Shown here piece after piece: positions 53,023 to 62,564 of a stretch of 64,000 bases of DNA. Both the position numbers and the translations under genes were made by a program. The notes under the pieces are model-generated. The model ran no database searches. It was not told the origin of the DNA and saw only the letters and a program-made list of their open reading frames with translations. Within the stretch, counting starts at the first letter, position 1; the number at the start of each line of letters is the position of its first letter. The DNA is from UBA1858 sp963976865 (lineage in GTDB: Bacteria > Pseudomonadota > Gammaproteobacteria > UBA4575), in contig CAXBLY010000001.1 in assembly GCA_963976865.1 (NCBI GenBank), positions 434,001 through 498,000 of the forward strand, written 5' to 3'.

Positions 53023-53808
53023 TTGCCTACTACTAAAATAATCTCTTTGAATGCCAACGGTATTCGCGCAGCCGCCAGAAAAGGTTTTTTTGACTGGTTA
53101 CCCCGCCAAAATGCAGATGTTGTGTGTATTCAGGAAACCAAAGCTCAAATTGAGCAATTAAAAGCAGATCCAAGTTTTTTCCCGAAGGGTTATCATCATT
53201 ATTACGTTGATGCCCAAAAAAAAGGCTACAGCGGTGTCGCTATTTATAGCAAGAACAAGCCAAAAAAAGTGATCACCAAACTAGGTGTTGACGAATTTGA
53301 TAATGAAGGTCGATATCTAGAAGTACAGTTTGACAATATAGCTGTTGTTTCACTCTATGCGCCTTCAGGCTCTTCCAGCGAAGAAAGGCAGCTCGCCAAA
53401 TTTCGTTTTATGGATGTGTTTATGCAGCACCTTAAATCGCTTAAACGCCGTAAGCGTGAATACATAATTTGTGGAGACTGGAACATCGCTCATAAAGAGA
53501 TTGATTTAAAAAACTGGAAAGGAAACAAAAAGAATTCCGGATTCCTGCCTGAAGAACGTGCCTGGCTTGATGATTTATTTTATAAAGAAAATTATGTTGA
53601 TGCGTTTCGCGATGTAAATCAGCAGGAAGACCAATACACATGGTGGTCAAACAGAGGACAGGCGTGGGCAAAAAATGTTGGCTGGCGGATAGACTATCAG
53701 GTGACGACTCCGGGTCTAAGAGGTCTGGCTATCTCAGAATCCATATATAAAGATGAACGTTTTTCAGATCATGCACCGTTAATTTTAAACTACCGACTTT
53801 CATTGTAA
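53023..53808 (+). CDS. Exodeoxyribonuclease III family protein at the crc locus
   Basis: 261 aa, TTG start (no ATG available). By synteny with pyrE and by the KNWKGNKKNSGFLPEERAWLDDLF and WRIDYQVTTPGL segments it is the counterpart of Pseudomonas Crc. Unlike Crc it keeps nuclease residues: QETK, GDWNIAH and RFSDHAPLI, which in Crc read QDTR, GSLYVAH and RFSQHAPLI. It is therefore expected to be an active AP endonuclease/3' exonuclease. A second family member is at 57485-58252. Confidence 0.88.
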   Translation: MPTTKIISLNANGIRAAARKGFFDWLPRQNADVVCIQETKAQIEQLKADPSFFPKGYHHYYVDAQKKGYSGVAIYSKNKPKKVITKLGVDEFDNEGRYLEVQFDNIAVVSLYAPSGSSSEERQLAKFRFMDVFMQHLKSLKRRKREYIICGDWNIAHKEIDLKNWKGNKKNSGFLPEERAWLDDLFYKENYVDAFRDVNQQEDQYTWWSNRGQAWAKNVGWRIDYQVTTPGLRGLAISESIYKDERFSDHAPLILNYRLSL

Positions 53809-53824
53809 TGCAGATACGGAATTT

Positions 53825-55315
53825 ATGAATCATAACCTCCGTACAAACACCACTGCTCTATTTTTTCTCGGTATCTCCTCAGGCTTACCAATTTTATTGG
53901 TGTTCGGAACCCTTTCAGTTTGGTTAAGAGAAGCGGGAATAGAAAGAGCCACCATCGGTTTTCTAAGCTGGGCTGGTCTTTCCTATGGGTTTAAATTCAT
54001 TTGGTCGCCACTCGTTGACAGCTTAAATATACCGGTATTAACGCGTCGATTTGGTCGCCGCCGTTCATGGATGCTCATATCTCAATGCACTGTAATTGCT
54101 TCTCTGATATGGATGTCATCATGGGATCCTCAGCAATCTCATCTCAATTTTATATTACTAGCTGCGGGCGCTGTATTACTGGGTTTTGCATCTGCCACTC
54201 AGGATATTGTGATTGATGCCTATCGAATCGATATTGCACCAAATGAACAACAGGCATTATTAGCCGGTGTTGCCATCGCAGGCTATCGTATCGGTATGTT
54301 GTTTGCTGGCGCAGGCGCATTGGAGATTAGCGCGTGGCTAGGTGAGGAAAATCGATATGACTATCAATCCTGGCAGTATGCTTATTTATTCATGTCAGGT
54401 TTTATGGCTATCGGTGTATTAACAACACTGCTGATTAAAGAACCCCATGTAGAAATCGAACACAGTCCGGTTTCAAACCAGTTAAGATTGTTTTTACACT
54501 TTCTATTGATAGTATCGGCATTTGTTCTCGGCTTTATTGCCATGGGTAAAATATTAAGTCCTTTCGAGTCAAATACTGCCATATTAAATTTTTTAATTTC
54601 TACAGCAAGGCTGACTCTGTCTCTATTACTTGCTGTCGTGGCAGGAAACATCTTGAGTAATATTGGACTGTTGAGTCAGCGCGAATTCCGCGCTGTGTAT
54701 ATTTCTCCTTTTGTTGATTTCTTTACCCGCTATGGAAAATTGGCTTTATGGCTACTTTTGGTGATATGTCTTTATAGAACTTCAGATATTGTTATGGGAG
54801 TGATGGCAAAGGTATTTTATACCGATATGGGATACAGCAAAGTACAAATCAGCCGAATCAGCTTTGTTTTTGGAACGGTTGTCAGTTTAGTAGGAGCTGT
54901 ATTGGGAGGCATACTGGCCATTCGCTATGGTGTCATAAAGATTTTATTTGCTGGTGCTATCGTCGCATCCCTGTCAAACCTGATATTTATTTACTTAGCC
55001 AATTTACCTTACCCCTCGTCTATCGCTTTAAGTCTTGCCATCGTTGGGGATAATCTGTCCGGTGGGCTTGCAGGTGGAGTTGCTGTAGCATTTATCTCAA
55101 CTTTAGTATCGAAACAGTTCAGTGCCACCCAGTATGCTGCTTTCAGTTCAATCACTCTCTTATTACCCAAATTAATCGCGGGCTACTCAGGGTACATAGT
55201 TGATTTCGCGGGTTATCAGTATTTTTTTGCCATTACTGCACTCATGGGTATTCCCGTCATAATTTTAATTATAGTTATCTGGAAACCTTATTTGGATTTA
55301 ATGTCTACCAAGTAG
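53825..55315 (+). CDS. AmpG-like MFS permease
   Basis: 496 aa, about 12-14 membrane helices. FFLGISSGLPILLVFGTLSVWLREAGI, LSYGFKFIWSPLVDSL, RRFGRRRSWMLISQ and ATQDIVIDAYRIDIAP are the AmpG signature. AmpG imports anhydromuropeptides for cell-wall recycling; an L,D-transpeptidase lies 0.8 kb away. 16 bp after the ExoIII gene. Confidence 0.93.
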   Translation: MNHNLRTNTTALFFLGISSGLPILLVFGTLSVWLREAGIERATIGFLSWAGLSYGFKFIWSPLVDSLNIPVLTRRFGRRRSWMLISQCTVIASLIWMSSWDPQQSHLNFILLAAGAVLLGFASATQDIVIDAYRIDIAPNEQQALLAGVAIAGYRIGMLFAGAGALEISAWLGEENRYDYQSWQYAYLFMSGFMAIGVLTTLLIKEPHVEIEHSPVSNQLRLFLHFLLIVSAFVLGFIAMGKILSPFESNTAILNFLISTARLTLSLLLAVVAGNILSNIGLLSQREFRAVYISPFVDFFTRYGKLALWLLLVICLYRTSDIVMGVMAKVFYTDMGYSKVQISRISFVFGTVVSLVGAVLGGILAIRYGVIKILFAGAIVASLSNLIFIYLANLPYPSSIALSLAIVGDNLSGGLAGGVAVAFISTLVSKQFSATQYAAFSSITLLLPKLIAGYSGYIVDFAGYQYFFAITALMGIPVIILIIVIWKPYLDLMSTK

Positions 55316-55390
55316 ATACAGGGAGTTAAAATATCTGTCACAACTATCTGTATAATCGTCTATATTAAGCTTATAACCACAGGTGAAATT

Positions 55391-56131
55391 ATGACTCACA
55401 TACTCAAAGCTTCACTCACTGTTTGTATTATTCTAGCGGTCGCCTTATTGGCACCACTGCAGGCCGGCTGGTTCGATAAATTCAAGGATGTCATTAATAC
55501 CGATGGCAAAAACTCATCATCGTCATCGCTTACTGATAATGAAATTGCTGGTGCTCTAAAAGACGCGCTCAGTATAGGTTCCGAAAATGTAGTCAGCCAA
55601 CTTAGTGCACCCGGTGGCTTCAACTCAGATGCCAGTATTCGAATACCCTTACCTGATTCCTTGCAAACTGTTCAGAAGACCATGAACAAATTCGGCATGG
55701 GAAGTTCTTTAAACAGCCTTGAAAATAAATTGAATGAGGCAGCAGAATTAGCCACCGATAAAGCTAAACCGTTATTTTTAAACGCCATTAAGGAACTCAG
55801 CTGGAGTGATGTTAAAAATATTCTCAATGGGCCTGATGACGCAGCAACACAATACTTTAAAGCTAAGATGTCTTCTCCATTGTCAGCAGAAATGAAACCA
55901 ATTGTAGACAATAGTCTGAATGAAGTAGGTGCAATCAATACCTATAACAATGCCATGGGTAAATATAAAGCCCTGCCGTTAGTCCCTGATGTACAGGCAG
56001 ATTTAAGCCAGCACGTATTAGATAAAGGTATTGACGGTATCTTTTATTATCTCGCCGCTGAAGAAAAAGCCATTCGGGAAAATCCGGCCAAGAGAACAAC
56101 CGATCTTCTCAAAAAAGTATTCGCGAAATAA
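55391..56131 (+). CDS. DUF4197 family exported protein
   Basis: 246 aa. Signal peptide MTHILKASLTVCIILAVALLAPLQAG, then DUF4197: SLTDNEIAGALKDALSIGSENVVSQL, IPLPDSLQTVQKTM and KGIDGIFYYLAAEEKAIRENPAKRTTDLLKKVF. Periplasmic, helical, function unknown. GGTG upstream of ATG. Ends 1 bp before the convergent L,D-transpeptidase gene. Confidence 0.9.
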   Translation: MTHILKASLTVCIILAVALLAPLQAGWFDKFKDVINTDGKNSSSSSLTDNEIAGALKDALSIGSENVVSQLSAPGGFNSDASIRIPLPDSLQTVQKTMNKFGMGSSLNSLENKLNEAAELATDKAKPLFLNAIKELSWSDVKNILNGPDDAATQYFKAKMSSPLSAEMKPIVDNSLNEVGAINTYNNAMGKYKALPLVPDVQADLSQHVLDKGIDGIFYYLAAEEKAIRENPAKRTTDLLKKVFAK

Positions 56132-56132
56132 T

Positions 56133-56720
56133 TCAGGGATCAATTTTGATTGGGGTCCCGTCACGAACGAGATCCCATACTTCCATCATGTCCTGGTTTT
56201 CCAGCGCAATACATCCTTCGGTCCAGTCGTTATATCGAAATGTAAGCTTGATTCGTTCTGCCCAGTTATTCGGCTGACCATGAATCATTATGGCTCCTCC
56301 GGGATCTATTCCTGCCTCCTCAGCAGACCGCGATTGAACAACATTGGGGTATGACACATGAATAGATCGAAAAAACTTGCTGTTCGGGTTTCGCCAATCC
56401 AGTGTATACAGACCTTCGGGTGTTCTTGAGTCTCCTTCTTGCCGTTTTTGACCGCTGGGCTGTTTGCCTAGCGCAATTCTATATGTTTTGACCAGCAAGT
56501 CTTCTGAATATAGATACAGCTTTCGTTCCCGCTTTTTTACATGCACATAATCTACAAAACCATCAAACTCACTAGCTTCCTGCTTAGTGATTTTTTGTAC
56601 TGGTTTTTTAACCTGAATTTTAGTCTGCACTGGTTTCAATAGAAGTGATGTCGTTACCTCAGCACCCGCAGGGGCCAAGAGATAAATTCCACATACTAAT
56701 CCAAGATAAATTCCACGCAT
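56133..56720 (-). CDS. L,D-transpeptidase (YkuD domain)
   Basis: 195 aa. Signal peptide to APAGA20, YkuD domain about 58-193. Catalytic His147 in MIHGQP and Cys170 in WTEGCIALENQDM; the usual S/T-x-GC motif is present. It cross-links peptidoglycan or attaches/cleaves murein-bound proteins; the subclass (murein endopeptidase YafK-like versus transpeptidase) is not decided. 41 bp after the ParA gene. Confidence 0.9.
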   Translation of the reverse strand: MRGIYLGLVCGIYLLAPAGAEVTTSLLLKPVQTKIQVKKPVQKITKQEASEFDGFVDYVHVKKRERKLYLYSEDLLVKTYRIALGKQPSGQKRQEGDSRTPEGLYTLDWRNPNSKFFRSIHVSYPNVVQSRSAEEAGIDPGGAIMIHGQPNNWAERIKLTFRYNDWTEGCIALENQDMMEVWDLVRDGTPIKIDP

Positions 56721-56761
56721 ATAAATGACTTTCCCTGTAATTAACTTCCACTATCAGCGTC

Positions 56762-57400
56762 TTATGGCTGGCTGCGTTTACTCTTTATCCATTTTAGGAT
56801 TGGCTCCCACTGTTCCCGATCAACGGCAGTTGCGGCGGGTCCCATTTCAAAAATGCCCAACCCTCTCTCGGCGGCGCGCACATAATTTTGATTATCACGT
56901 AACATGGTTAGGTAAGGTATTTTCTGTTTACCCAGATATTCTTCCAGTTCCCAAGCTATGTTTGTAATTTCTCTGGCCCGATTTGCGACTAATGCCAGTT
57001 TTGCTTTCTTTTGTGAAACTGGCGCACATTTTTTAAGTTCAGCTAGAAACTGTGTCGCTGCACGCATATCTATCGGCGATGGCAATACAGGTATCAGGAT
57101 AGTTTCTGCTTTTTTGACCAAAGCCGTTAGTTGCGCGCCGTGTAATGCAGCGGGCACATCCATGACGACAATATCAGTTTTTCTCGATGGTCTTTCCGCA
57201 TTCCGCTTAAAACCGGCAATTCCCTGTATCGGCTGCTTGGCAGAAGATCTTGCCGCTAACCAGTCCAGGCTGCTGCCCTGCGGGTCATAATCGATAATGG
57301 TGACATTTTTATTTTGAGAAGCAAAATAACTTGCTAGATTGGTAGCAATGGTGGTCTTTCCAGAACCGCCTTTGGCATTGATTACCATGATGTGGCGCAT
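56762..57400 (-). CDS. Orphan ParA/MinD-family ATPase
   Basis: 212 aa. Deviant Walker A AKGGSGKTT (9-17), switch I region DYDPQGSSLDWLA, Walker B DIVVMDVPAALHG. Lacks a HTH extension, so it is the small ParA type. No parB, MinE-like or cargo gene is adjacent; such orphans position chromosomes, cell-pole clusters or plasmids. AGGGGG ribosome site before ATG. Confidence 0.9.
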   Translation of the reverse strand: MRHIMVINAKGGSGKTTIATNLASYFASQNKNVTIIDYDPQGSSLDWLAARSSAKQPIQGIAGFKRNAERPSRKTDIVVMDVPAALHGAQLTALVKKAETILIPVLPSPIDMRAATQFLAELKKCAPVSQKKAKLALVANRAREITNIAWELEEYLGKQKIPYLTMLRDNQNYVRAAERGLGIFEMGPAATAVDREQWEPILKWIKSKRSQP

Positions 57401-57484
57401 GTTTCCCCCTAATGTAGGTGGTGCTTGTAAAATCAGTCCGTGATTCTGAACTATGCGTAAACAACTCTCAAGCTAACGAGCTGT

Positions 57485-58252
57485 TTATTCACCAAATTCT
57501 GCTATCACGGGTGTATGATCGGACGGTCGTTCCCAGCTTCGAGGTGTTTTATCGATAGTGCTTATTTTACACTGCTGACTAAGCGACTGGCTCGCCAGTA
57601 TCAGATCTATTCTCAAGCCATGATTACGACGGAATCCTCCACCTCTGTAATCCCACCAGCTAAATAACTTCTCCTCCTGTTCAAACTGGCGAAATGTATC
57701 CGTGAGACCCAGAGTTAACATTTTCTGGTATGCCTGGCGCTCCTCTTTACTGCATAGAATTTTATCTTTCCACAACAGCGGATCATGGACATCACGATCA
57801 TCTGGTGCAATATTGAAGTCCCCCAGCACGACAACATTCTTATGGGTTTTCATTTCTGTCTTTATATGTGCTGTGACTTTTTCTATCCAGTCCAGTTTAT
57901 ATGCAAATTTCTCACTTCCCACTTCAGAACCATTAACCACATATAAATTTATCACTCGAATATCGCCGACTGTTGCAGCCAGTATCCTTCTTTGTGGGTC
58001 ATCCAGATTCTTTACATCCGTCACCGGATCTTCTGGTTTGGATTTGGCAAGAATGGCAACTCCGTTATAGGTTTTTTGGCCTGAGAACACGACCTGATAC
58101 CCGGCAGCTTCGATTTCCTCTTTTGGGAATTCGGGGTCCTGGGTTTTTGTTTCTTGCAATGCAAGTACATCGACATTTGTTTGTTCCAGCCATTCTAATA
58201 CTTGCGGCAGGCGTACTCTTAGTGAATTAACGTTCCAACTGGCTATTTTCAT
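57485..58252 (-). CDS. xthA: Exodeoxyribonuclease III
   Basis: 255 aa, AP endonuclease and 3'-5' exonuclease. MKIASWNVNSLRVRLPQVLEWL, LALQETKTQDPEFP (catalytic Glu), GDFNIAPDDRDVHDP, GLRIDLILAS and PSDHTPVIAEF (catalytic Asp-His). 3 bp after the SH3 protein gene. Paralogue of the gene at 53023. Confidence 0.96.
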   Translation of the reverse strand: MKIASWNVNSLRVRLPQVLEWLEQTNVDVLALQETKTQDPEFPKEEIEAAGYQVVFSGQKTYNGVAILAKSKPEDPVTDVKNLDDPQRRILAATVGDIRVINLYVVNGSEVGSEKFAYKLDWIEKVTAHIKTEMKTHKNVVVLGDFNIAPDDRDVHDPLLWKDKILCSKEERQAYQKMLTLGLTDTFRQFEQEEKLFSWWDYRGGGFRRNHGLRIDLILASQSLSQQCKISTIDKTPRSWERPSDHTPVIAEFGE

Positions 58253-58255
58253 AAA

Positions 58256-58882
58256 TTAATGTGCTAACTGATATCCCCACAGTCGTTTTCTCTCCTGGAT
58301 TCCAGACCAGATTCGATAGCTAACTACTCCCGCTATGAAAGAGAACAGGAAAAACAACAGGATTATTAAATTTAGATTATATTTTTCAGCAAACTCGTAT
58401 TTTGCCAGTTCACTCGCCTGAGTATCCAGCTTTGACTGTAAATTATTTCGTGTGGATGATAATTCTTCTATTTTTTTTGAGAGTGTTGCAACCGTTGCGT
58501 TTAGTTGTTCATTTTCTCTAGCGGTTTCACTATCAAAATTTTTAAGTTTTGTGGTCGCTGCAGCCAGATTTTCTGTTAATTCTGCGTTCTCTTTAGTTAC
58601 GCCGGCTAACAGATAGGTTGCAGGAGGTTTATCAGTTAAAAACCAGGACTGTACCCAACCCTGTTTTCCATCACTCGTCTTTACTCGTGTGAATCTTTTC
58701 TGTTTTTCCAGTAATGTTAACTTCTGCCCACTATCCAGGCTTGTTACAACTTCGGCAGTATTACTGGCCGTCGTTCGTAATTTAAGTTTTAGACTATCGG
58801 TTACAAACACGGTTTCTGCGAAACTGCTGGTTGGTAATGCTATCAAGACTATCAATAAAGCCAGAAATTTATGTGCCCTCAT
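58256..58882 (-). CDS. SH3-domain protein with C-terminal TM helix (TIGR04211/YgiM-like)
   Basis: 208 aa from ATG 58882, 6 nt after GAGG; an ATG four codons earlier lies over that site. Signal peptide to SSFA, SH3b domain (DSLKLKLRTTASNTAEVVTSLDSGQKL, GKQGWVQSWFLTD), coiled coil about 85-165, and a C-terminal membrane helix (NLNLIILLFFLFSFIAGVVSY). Matches E. coli YgiM layout. Role in the envelope is unknown. Confidence 0.9.
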   Translation of the reverse strand: MRAHKFLALLIVLIALPTSSFAETVFVTDSLKLKLRTTASNTAEVVTSLDSGQKLTLLEKQKRFTRVKTSDGKQGWVQSWFLTDKPPATYLLAGVTKENAELTENLAAATTKLKNFDSETARENEQLNATVATLSKKIEELSSTRNNLQSKLDTQASELAKYEFAEKYNLNLIILLFFLFSFIAGVVSYRIWSGIQERKRLWGYQLAH

Positions 58883-59030
58883 GGAATACCTCATTATCTG
58901 GTGTTTTTACACCAATTTTCGTCAAACCTGAAATGTTTCATACTTCCATTTGTTCTGCCACACTTACAGTTATGACCTTTGTGAATCAGGCGACGAAGGT
59001 ATTTTTTCTGAAGAAATTTACCGATTTCTA

Positions 59031-61448
59031 TTAGACATCTATATTGGTAGCAGAAAGGGCATTTTTTTCAATGAACTCGCGTCTGGGTTCAACCTGATCT
59101 CCCATTAGCGTTGAGAATATCTCATCAGCTGCTACCGCATCTTCAATATTCACCTGAACCAGCAACCTGCTATCAGGATCCATAGTTGTTTCCCATAATT
59201 GCTCCGGATTCATTTCTCCCAGACCTTTATAACGAGAAATAGCCTGGCCTCGTTTTGCTTCTTCAAGCAACCAGCTCATAACATCAGAAAACTGTGTTAC
59301 CTCGAGAGTTCGGTCACCACGTTTTATATATGCGCCTGTTTCAATTAAGGCATTAGTATTTAACGCGACGGTCTGCAGAATTTTAAATTCTGATGTCTCA
59401 AAAAATTCTTTGCTATAGATATCATCATTACTCAGGCCATGTACAAACTTTTGTACAACAACTCTTTTTATTTCCTCATTCCATTCAATCTCTGCACTGT
59501 ATCTTTTGCCTGGAGGCTGATTTGAATTTAATAAATCCAGTATTCTATTAATCCACTCTTGTAATTCTTCTTTGCTGTAATCAATATCTGGTTCATTAAT
59601 ATTTGCCAGTGGTCTGACAGGAATTTTAACCATTGCTTTTAGCACTTCATCATCATGAGCTTGTGCGAGTCTCTGCACTATTGCCATCGATGACATATAT
59701 TCTTTAGCCAGGGCTTCTAGTGCCGCTGCCTGAATTGGTGGTGAATTTGGATTGATATACAACTCAGCATTTTCTATTGCCATCTGAAGTAAGTGACTAT
59801 TCAGTTCTATCTCATCTTTGACATAGGTTTCCTGCTTGCCTTTTTTAATTTTAAACAAAGGTGGTTGGCCAATATAAATATGACCATTCTCAATTAACTC
59901 AGGCATTTGTCTGTAGAAGAAGGTTAATAGCAATGTTCGAATGTGGGAACCATCCACATCTGCATCCGTCATTATTATAATTCTGTGATATCTCAGTTTA
60001 CTAAGATCGAACTCTTCCTTGCCTATTCCACAACCTAGTGCAGTGATCAATGTTGCCACTTCCTGTGACGAAAGCATTTTGTCAAAGCGTGCTTTTTCTA
60101 CATTCAGAATTTTACCTTTAAGAGGAAGAATTGCCTGTGCATGACGATCACGACCCTGCTTGGCTGAACCTCCCGCAGAATCACCCTCTACTAAAAACAG
60201 CTCTGAATTTGCCGGATCTTTTTCTCTGCAATCTGCAAGTTTTCCCGGCAGCCCTGCCACATCCAAAGCCCCTTTTCGACGCGTCATTTCGCGTGCCTTT
60301 CGTGCCGCTTCCCGTGCCAGTGCAGATTCTACAATTTTAGCTATTATAACCTTAGATTCTGTTGGGTTTTCTATCAGGAATTCCTGAAGCATTTCTGAGA
60401 CTACAGATTCTACGATTGGCTTCACTTCTGAAGAAACCAGTTTATCTTTGGTTTGTGAGGAGAATTTTGGATCAGGAACCTTAACTGAAAGCACAGCGGT
60501 TAGGCCTTCACGCGTATCATCACCTGTCAGGTTAATTTTATGCTTCTTGTTATAACCCTCTTTCTCCATGAAAGAATTGATACCACGCGTCAGTGCGCCT
60601 CTAAATCCTGCGAGGTGGGTACCTCCGTCTCTCTGCGGGATGTTATTGGTAAATGGGAAAATATTTTCCTGATAGGAATCATTCCACTGCATTGCCGCTT
60701 CTACTTCAACACCGTCACGCTCTTTCTTTGCGTACATGACTGTTGCATGAAGTGGTGTCTTTTTAGAATTCAGGTGGCTTACAAACGCGCTAATTCCACC
60801 CTCGTAATGAAAAACATCGTGTTTCCCTGTTCTGTGATCAGTCAGTTCGATGTTTACGCCCGAATTGAGGAATGATAATTCACGAATTCGTTTTGCTAGT
60901 ATTTCATAGTGAAACTCTGTATCCGTAAACACTTCTGCACTGGGCTTGAACTTTACTCGTGTCCCCGTCTTGTCTGTATCCCCCACCACTGCAAGTGGCG
61001 CCAGGGGCTCACCCATACGATATTCCTGTTTATGAATTTTACCTGACTTGTATACCGTTAAAGTCAGCGTTTCTGACAGCGCATTGACAACAGATATACC
61101 CACTCCATGCAGACCGCCCGACACTTTATAGGAATTGTCATCAAACTTACCGCCTGCATGCAGTACGGTCATAATTACTTCTGCAGCTGAACGATTCTCT
61201 TCCGGGTGTATATCAGTTGGAATCCCTCGACCATCATCAGTCACCGTAATTGAATTATCCACCTCGATACTTATCTGGATACTATTACAATGACCCGCCA
61301 AGGCCTCATCGATTGAATTATCAACTACTTCGAAAACCATGTGATGGAGCCCAGTACCATCATCAGTATCCCCAATGTACATTCCTGGCCGCTTTCTTAC
61401 GGCTTCCAGGCCTTTTAATACTTGAATATTCGAAGAATCGTAACTCAT
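59031..61448 (-). CDS. gyrB: DNA gyrase subunit B
   Basis: 805 aa, the ATPase of gyrase. GHKL motifs EVVDNSIDEALAGH and VTDDGRGIPTDIH, ATP-lid GGLHGVGISVVNALS, TOPRIM EGDSAGGSAKQGRDR and MTDADVDGSHIRTLLLTFF. Length equals E. coli GyrB (804). Last gene of dnaA-dnaN-recF-gyrB. Confidence 0.99.
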   Translation of the reverse strand: MSYDSSNIQVLKGLEAVRKRPGMYIGDTDDGTGLHHMVFEVVDNSIDEALAGHCNSIQISIEVDNSITVTDDGRGIPTDIHPEENRSAAEVIMTVLHAGGKFDDNSYKVSGGLHGVGISVVNALSETLTLTVYKSGKIHKQEYRMGEPLAPLAVVGDTDKTGTRVKFKPSAEVFTDTEFHYEILAKRIRELSFLNSGVNIELTDHRTGKHDVFHYEGGISAFVSHLNSKKTPLHATVMYAKKERDGVEVEAAMQWNDSYQENIFPFTNNIPQRDGGTHLAGFRGALTRGINSFMEKEGYNKKHKINLTGDDTREGLTAVLSVKVPDPKFSSQTKDKLVSSEVKPIVESVVSEMLQEFLIENPTESKVIIAKIVESALAREAARKAREMTRRKGALDVAGLPGKLADCREKDPANSELFLVEGDSAGGSAKQGRDRHAQAILPLKGKILNVEKARFDKMLSSQEVATLITALGCGIGKEEFDLSKLRYHRIIIMTDADVDGSHIRTLLLTFFYRQMPELIENGHIYIGQPPLFKIKKGKQETYVKDEIELNSHLLQMAIENAELYINPNSPPIQAAALEALAKEYMSSMAIVQRLAQAHDDEVLKAMVKIPVRPLANINEPDIDYSKEELQEWINRILDLLNSNQPPGKRYSAEIEWNEEIKRVVVQKFVHGLSNDDIYSKEFFETSEFKILQTVALNTNALIETGAYIKRGDRTLEVTQFSDVMSWLLEEAKRGQAISRYKGLGEMNPEQLWETTMDPDSRLLVQVNIEDAVAADEIFSTLMGDQVEPRREFIEKNALSATNIDV

Positions 61449-61476
61449 AACAGTTTATATGTAAGTGAAAACGCGA

Positions 61477-62547
61477 TTATACCACTGATGAGACATGACT
61501 ATGTTTCACGTGGAACCATTTTATTTCTTTATTCAGACACTGCATGGATTCTCTGGAAACAGCAGAAATGATCACCTGCGACTCCAGATTTCCCAGCACC
61601 TCCAAGGCTATCTCTCTGCGCTGCTTATCCAGCTCCGCAGGGAGTTCATCGATCAGGTATACCGAAGATTTATTATATTGATCTTTCAATAGCTTGGCCT
61701 GAGCTAGTTTTAACGCAATGGCCAATACTTTTTGTTGGCCACGCGAGCTTGTCCGGGAAAATGCCCGTCCCTGCCAGTTAATTTTCAGATCACCCCGATG
61801 AGGTCCGTATTGAGTCGATAATGGCAATTCACTGGACTGGAGCTCATCATCCAATAATTCTTCTAATCGATATTCAGCATTCCAGCCTGGCCAGTATGTC
61901 AGCTGAACTTTCTGATCAAACTTAAATATTTCAAGCATTTCATCAACATAGGGTGTAATTTCATTACAGTACGTAGATAAGGCCTGAGAAATCGCTTCAC
62001 CCTGCTGCGAAAGGCTTTGATGCCAGTGTCTAGCAGAACTGATATTTCTGGATTTTAAGCAAATATTACGATGCTTTAGCGCCCTTGTGTATTCAGACCA
62101 ACGTTGTGAATAACCAGGTTCCACGTGGAACATCCCCCAGTTGAGGAGTTTTCTTCTTTCAACAGGACCACCGGTAACCAGCAAATATGATTCAGGGTGA
62201 ATGTCTAGCACTGGCAGATTTTTCGCCAGGTCTGCCCATTTATTTACCTTTTCTCTGTTTATTCGTAACTCTTTTGTGCCTGAAGCAATTTGTGCTCCCA
62301 GGAAAGTGGGCTGATCCTGAATACAGACTTTTCCAAATAATATTAATTCAGATTGACCTGTAGTAATAATATTACTGATTTTGCTGGTACGAAAACTTTT
62401 TCCACAGCTTAAGATGCTAATACCTTCAAGAATGCTCGTTTTACCTACACCATTGTCACCAAAGAGAACATTAATCCCTGGAGAAAACGAAAGATCGCAT
62501 TTAATAAAAGATCGCAGACCTTGCGCCTGCAATTGCTGCAACCACAT
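61477..62547 (-). CDS. recF: DNA replication and repair protein RecF
   Basis: 356 aa ABC/SMC-like ATPase that helps load RecA at gaps. Walker A FGDNGVGKTSILEG (31-44), signature TSSRGQQKVLAIALKLAQA, Walker B VYLIDELPAELD. 28 bp before gyrB and 17 bp after dnaN. Confidence 0.97.
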   Translation of the reverse strand: MWLQQLQAQGLRSFIKCDLSFSPGINVLFGDNGVGKTSILEGISILSCGKSFRTSKISNIITTGQSELILFGKVCIQDQPTFLGAQIASGTKELRINREKVNKWADLAKNLPVLDIHPESYLLVTGGPVERRKLLNWGMFHVEPGYSQRWSEYTRALKHRNICLKSRNISSARHWHQSLSQQGEAISQALSTYCNEITPYVDEMLEIFKFDQKVQLTYWPGWNAEYRLEELLDDELQSSELPLSTQYGPHRGDLKINWQGRAFSRTSSRGQQKVLAIALKLAQAKLLKDQYNKSSVYLIDELPAELDKQRREIALEVLGNLESQVIISAVSRESMQCLNKEIKWFHVKHSHVSSVV

Positions 62548-62564
62548 TTATAGAATAAACCACA

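Noticed and set aside
58975..59000. Stem ACCTTTGT/ACGAAGGT followed by ATTTTTT downstream of gyrB
   Set aside because: The T-run is on the plus strand, but gyrB and the next gene are both on the minus strand, where no T-run follows the stem; no plus-strand gene ends here.
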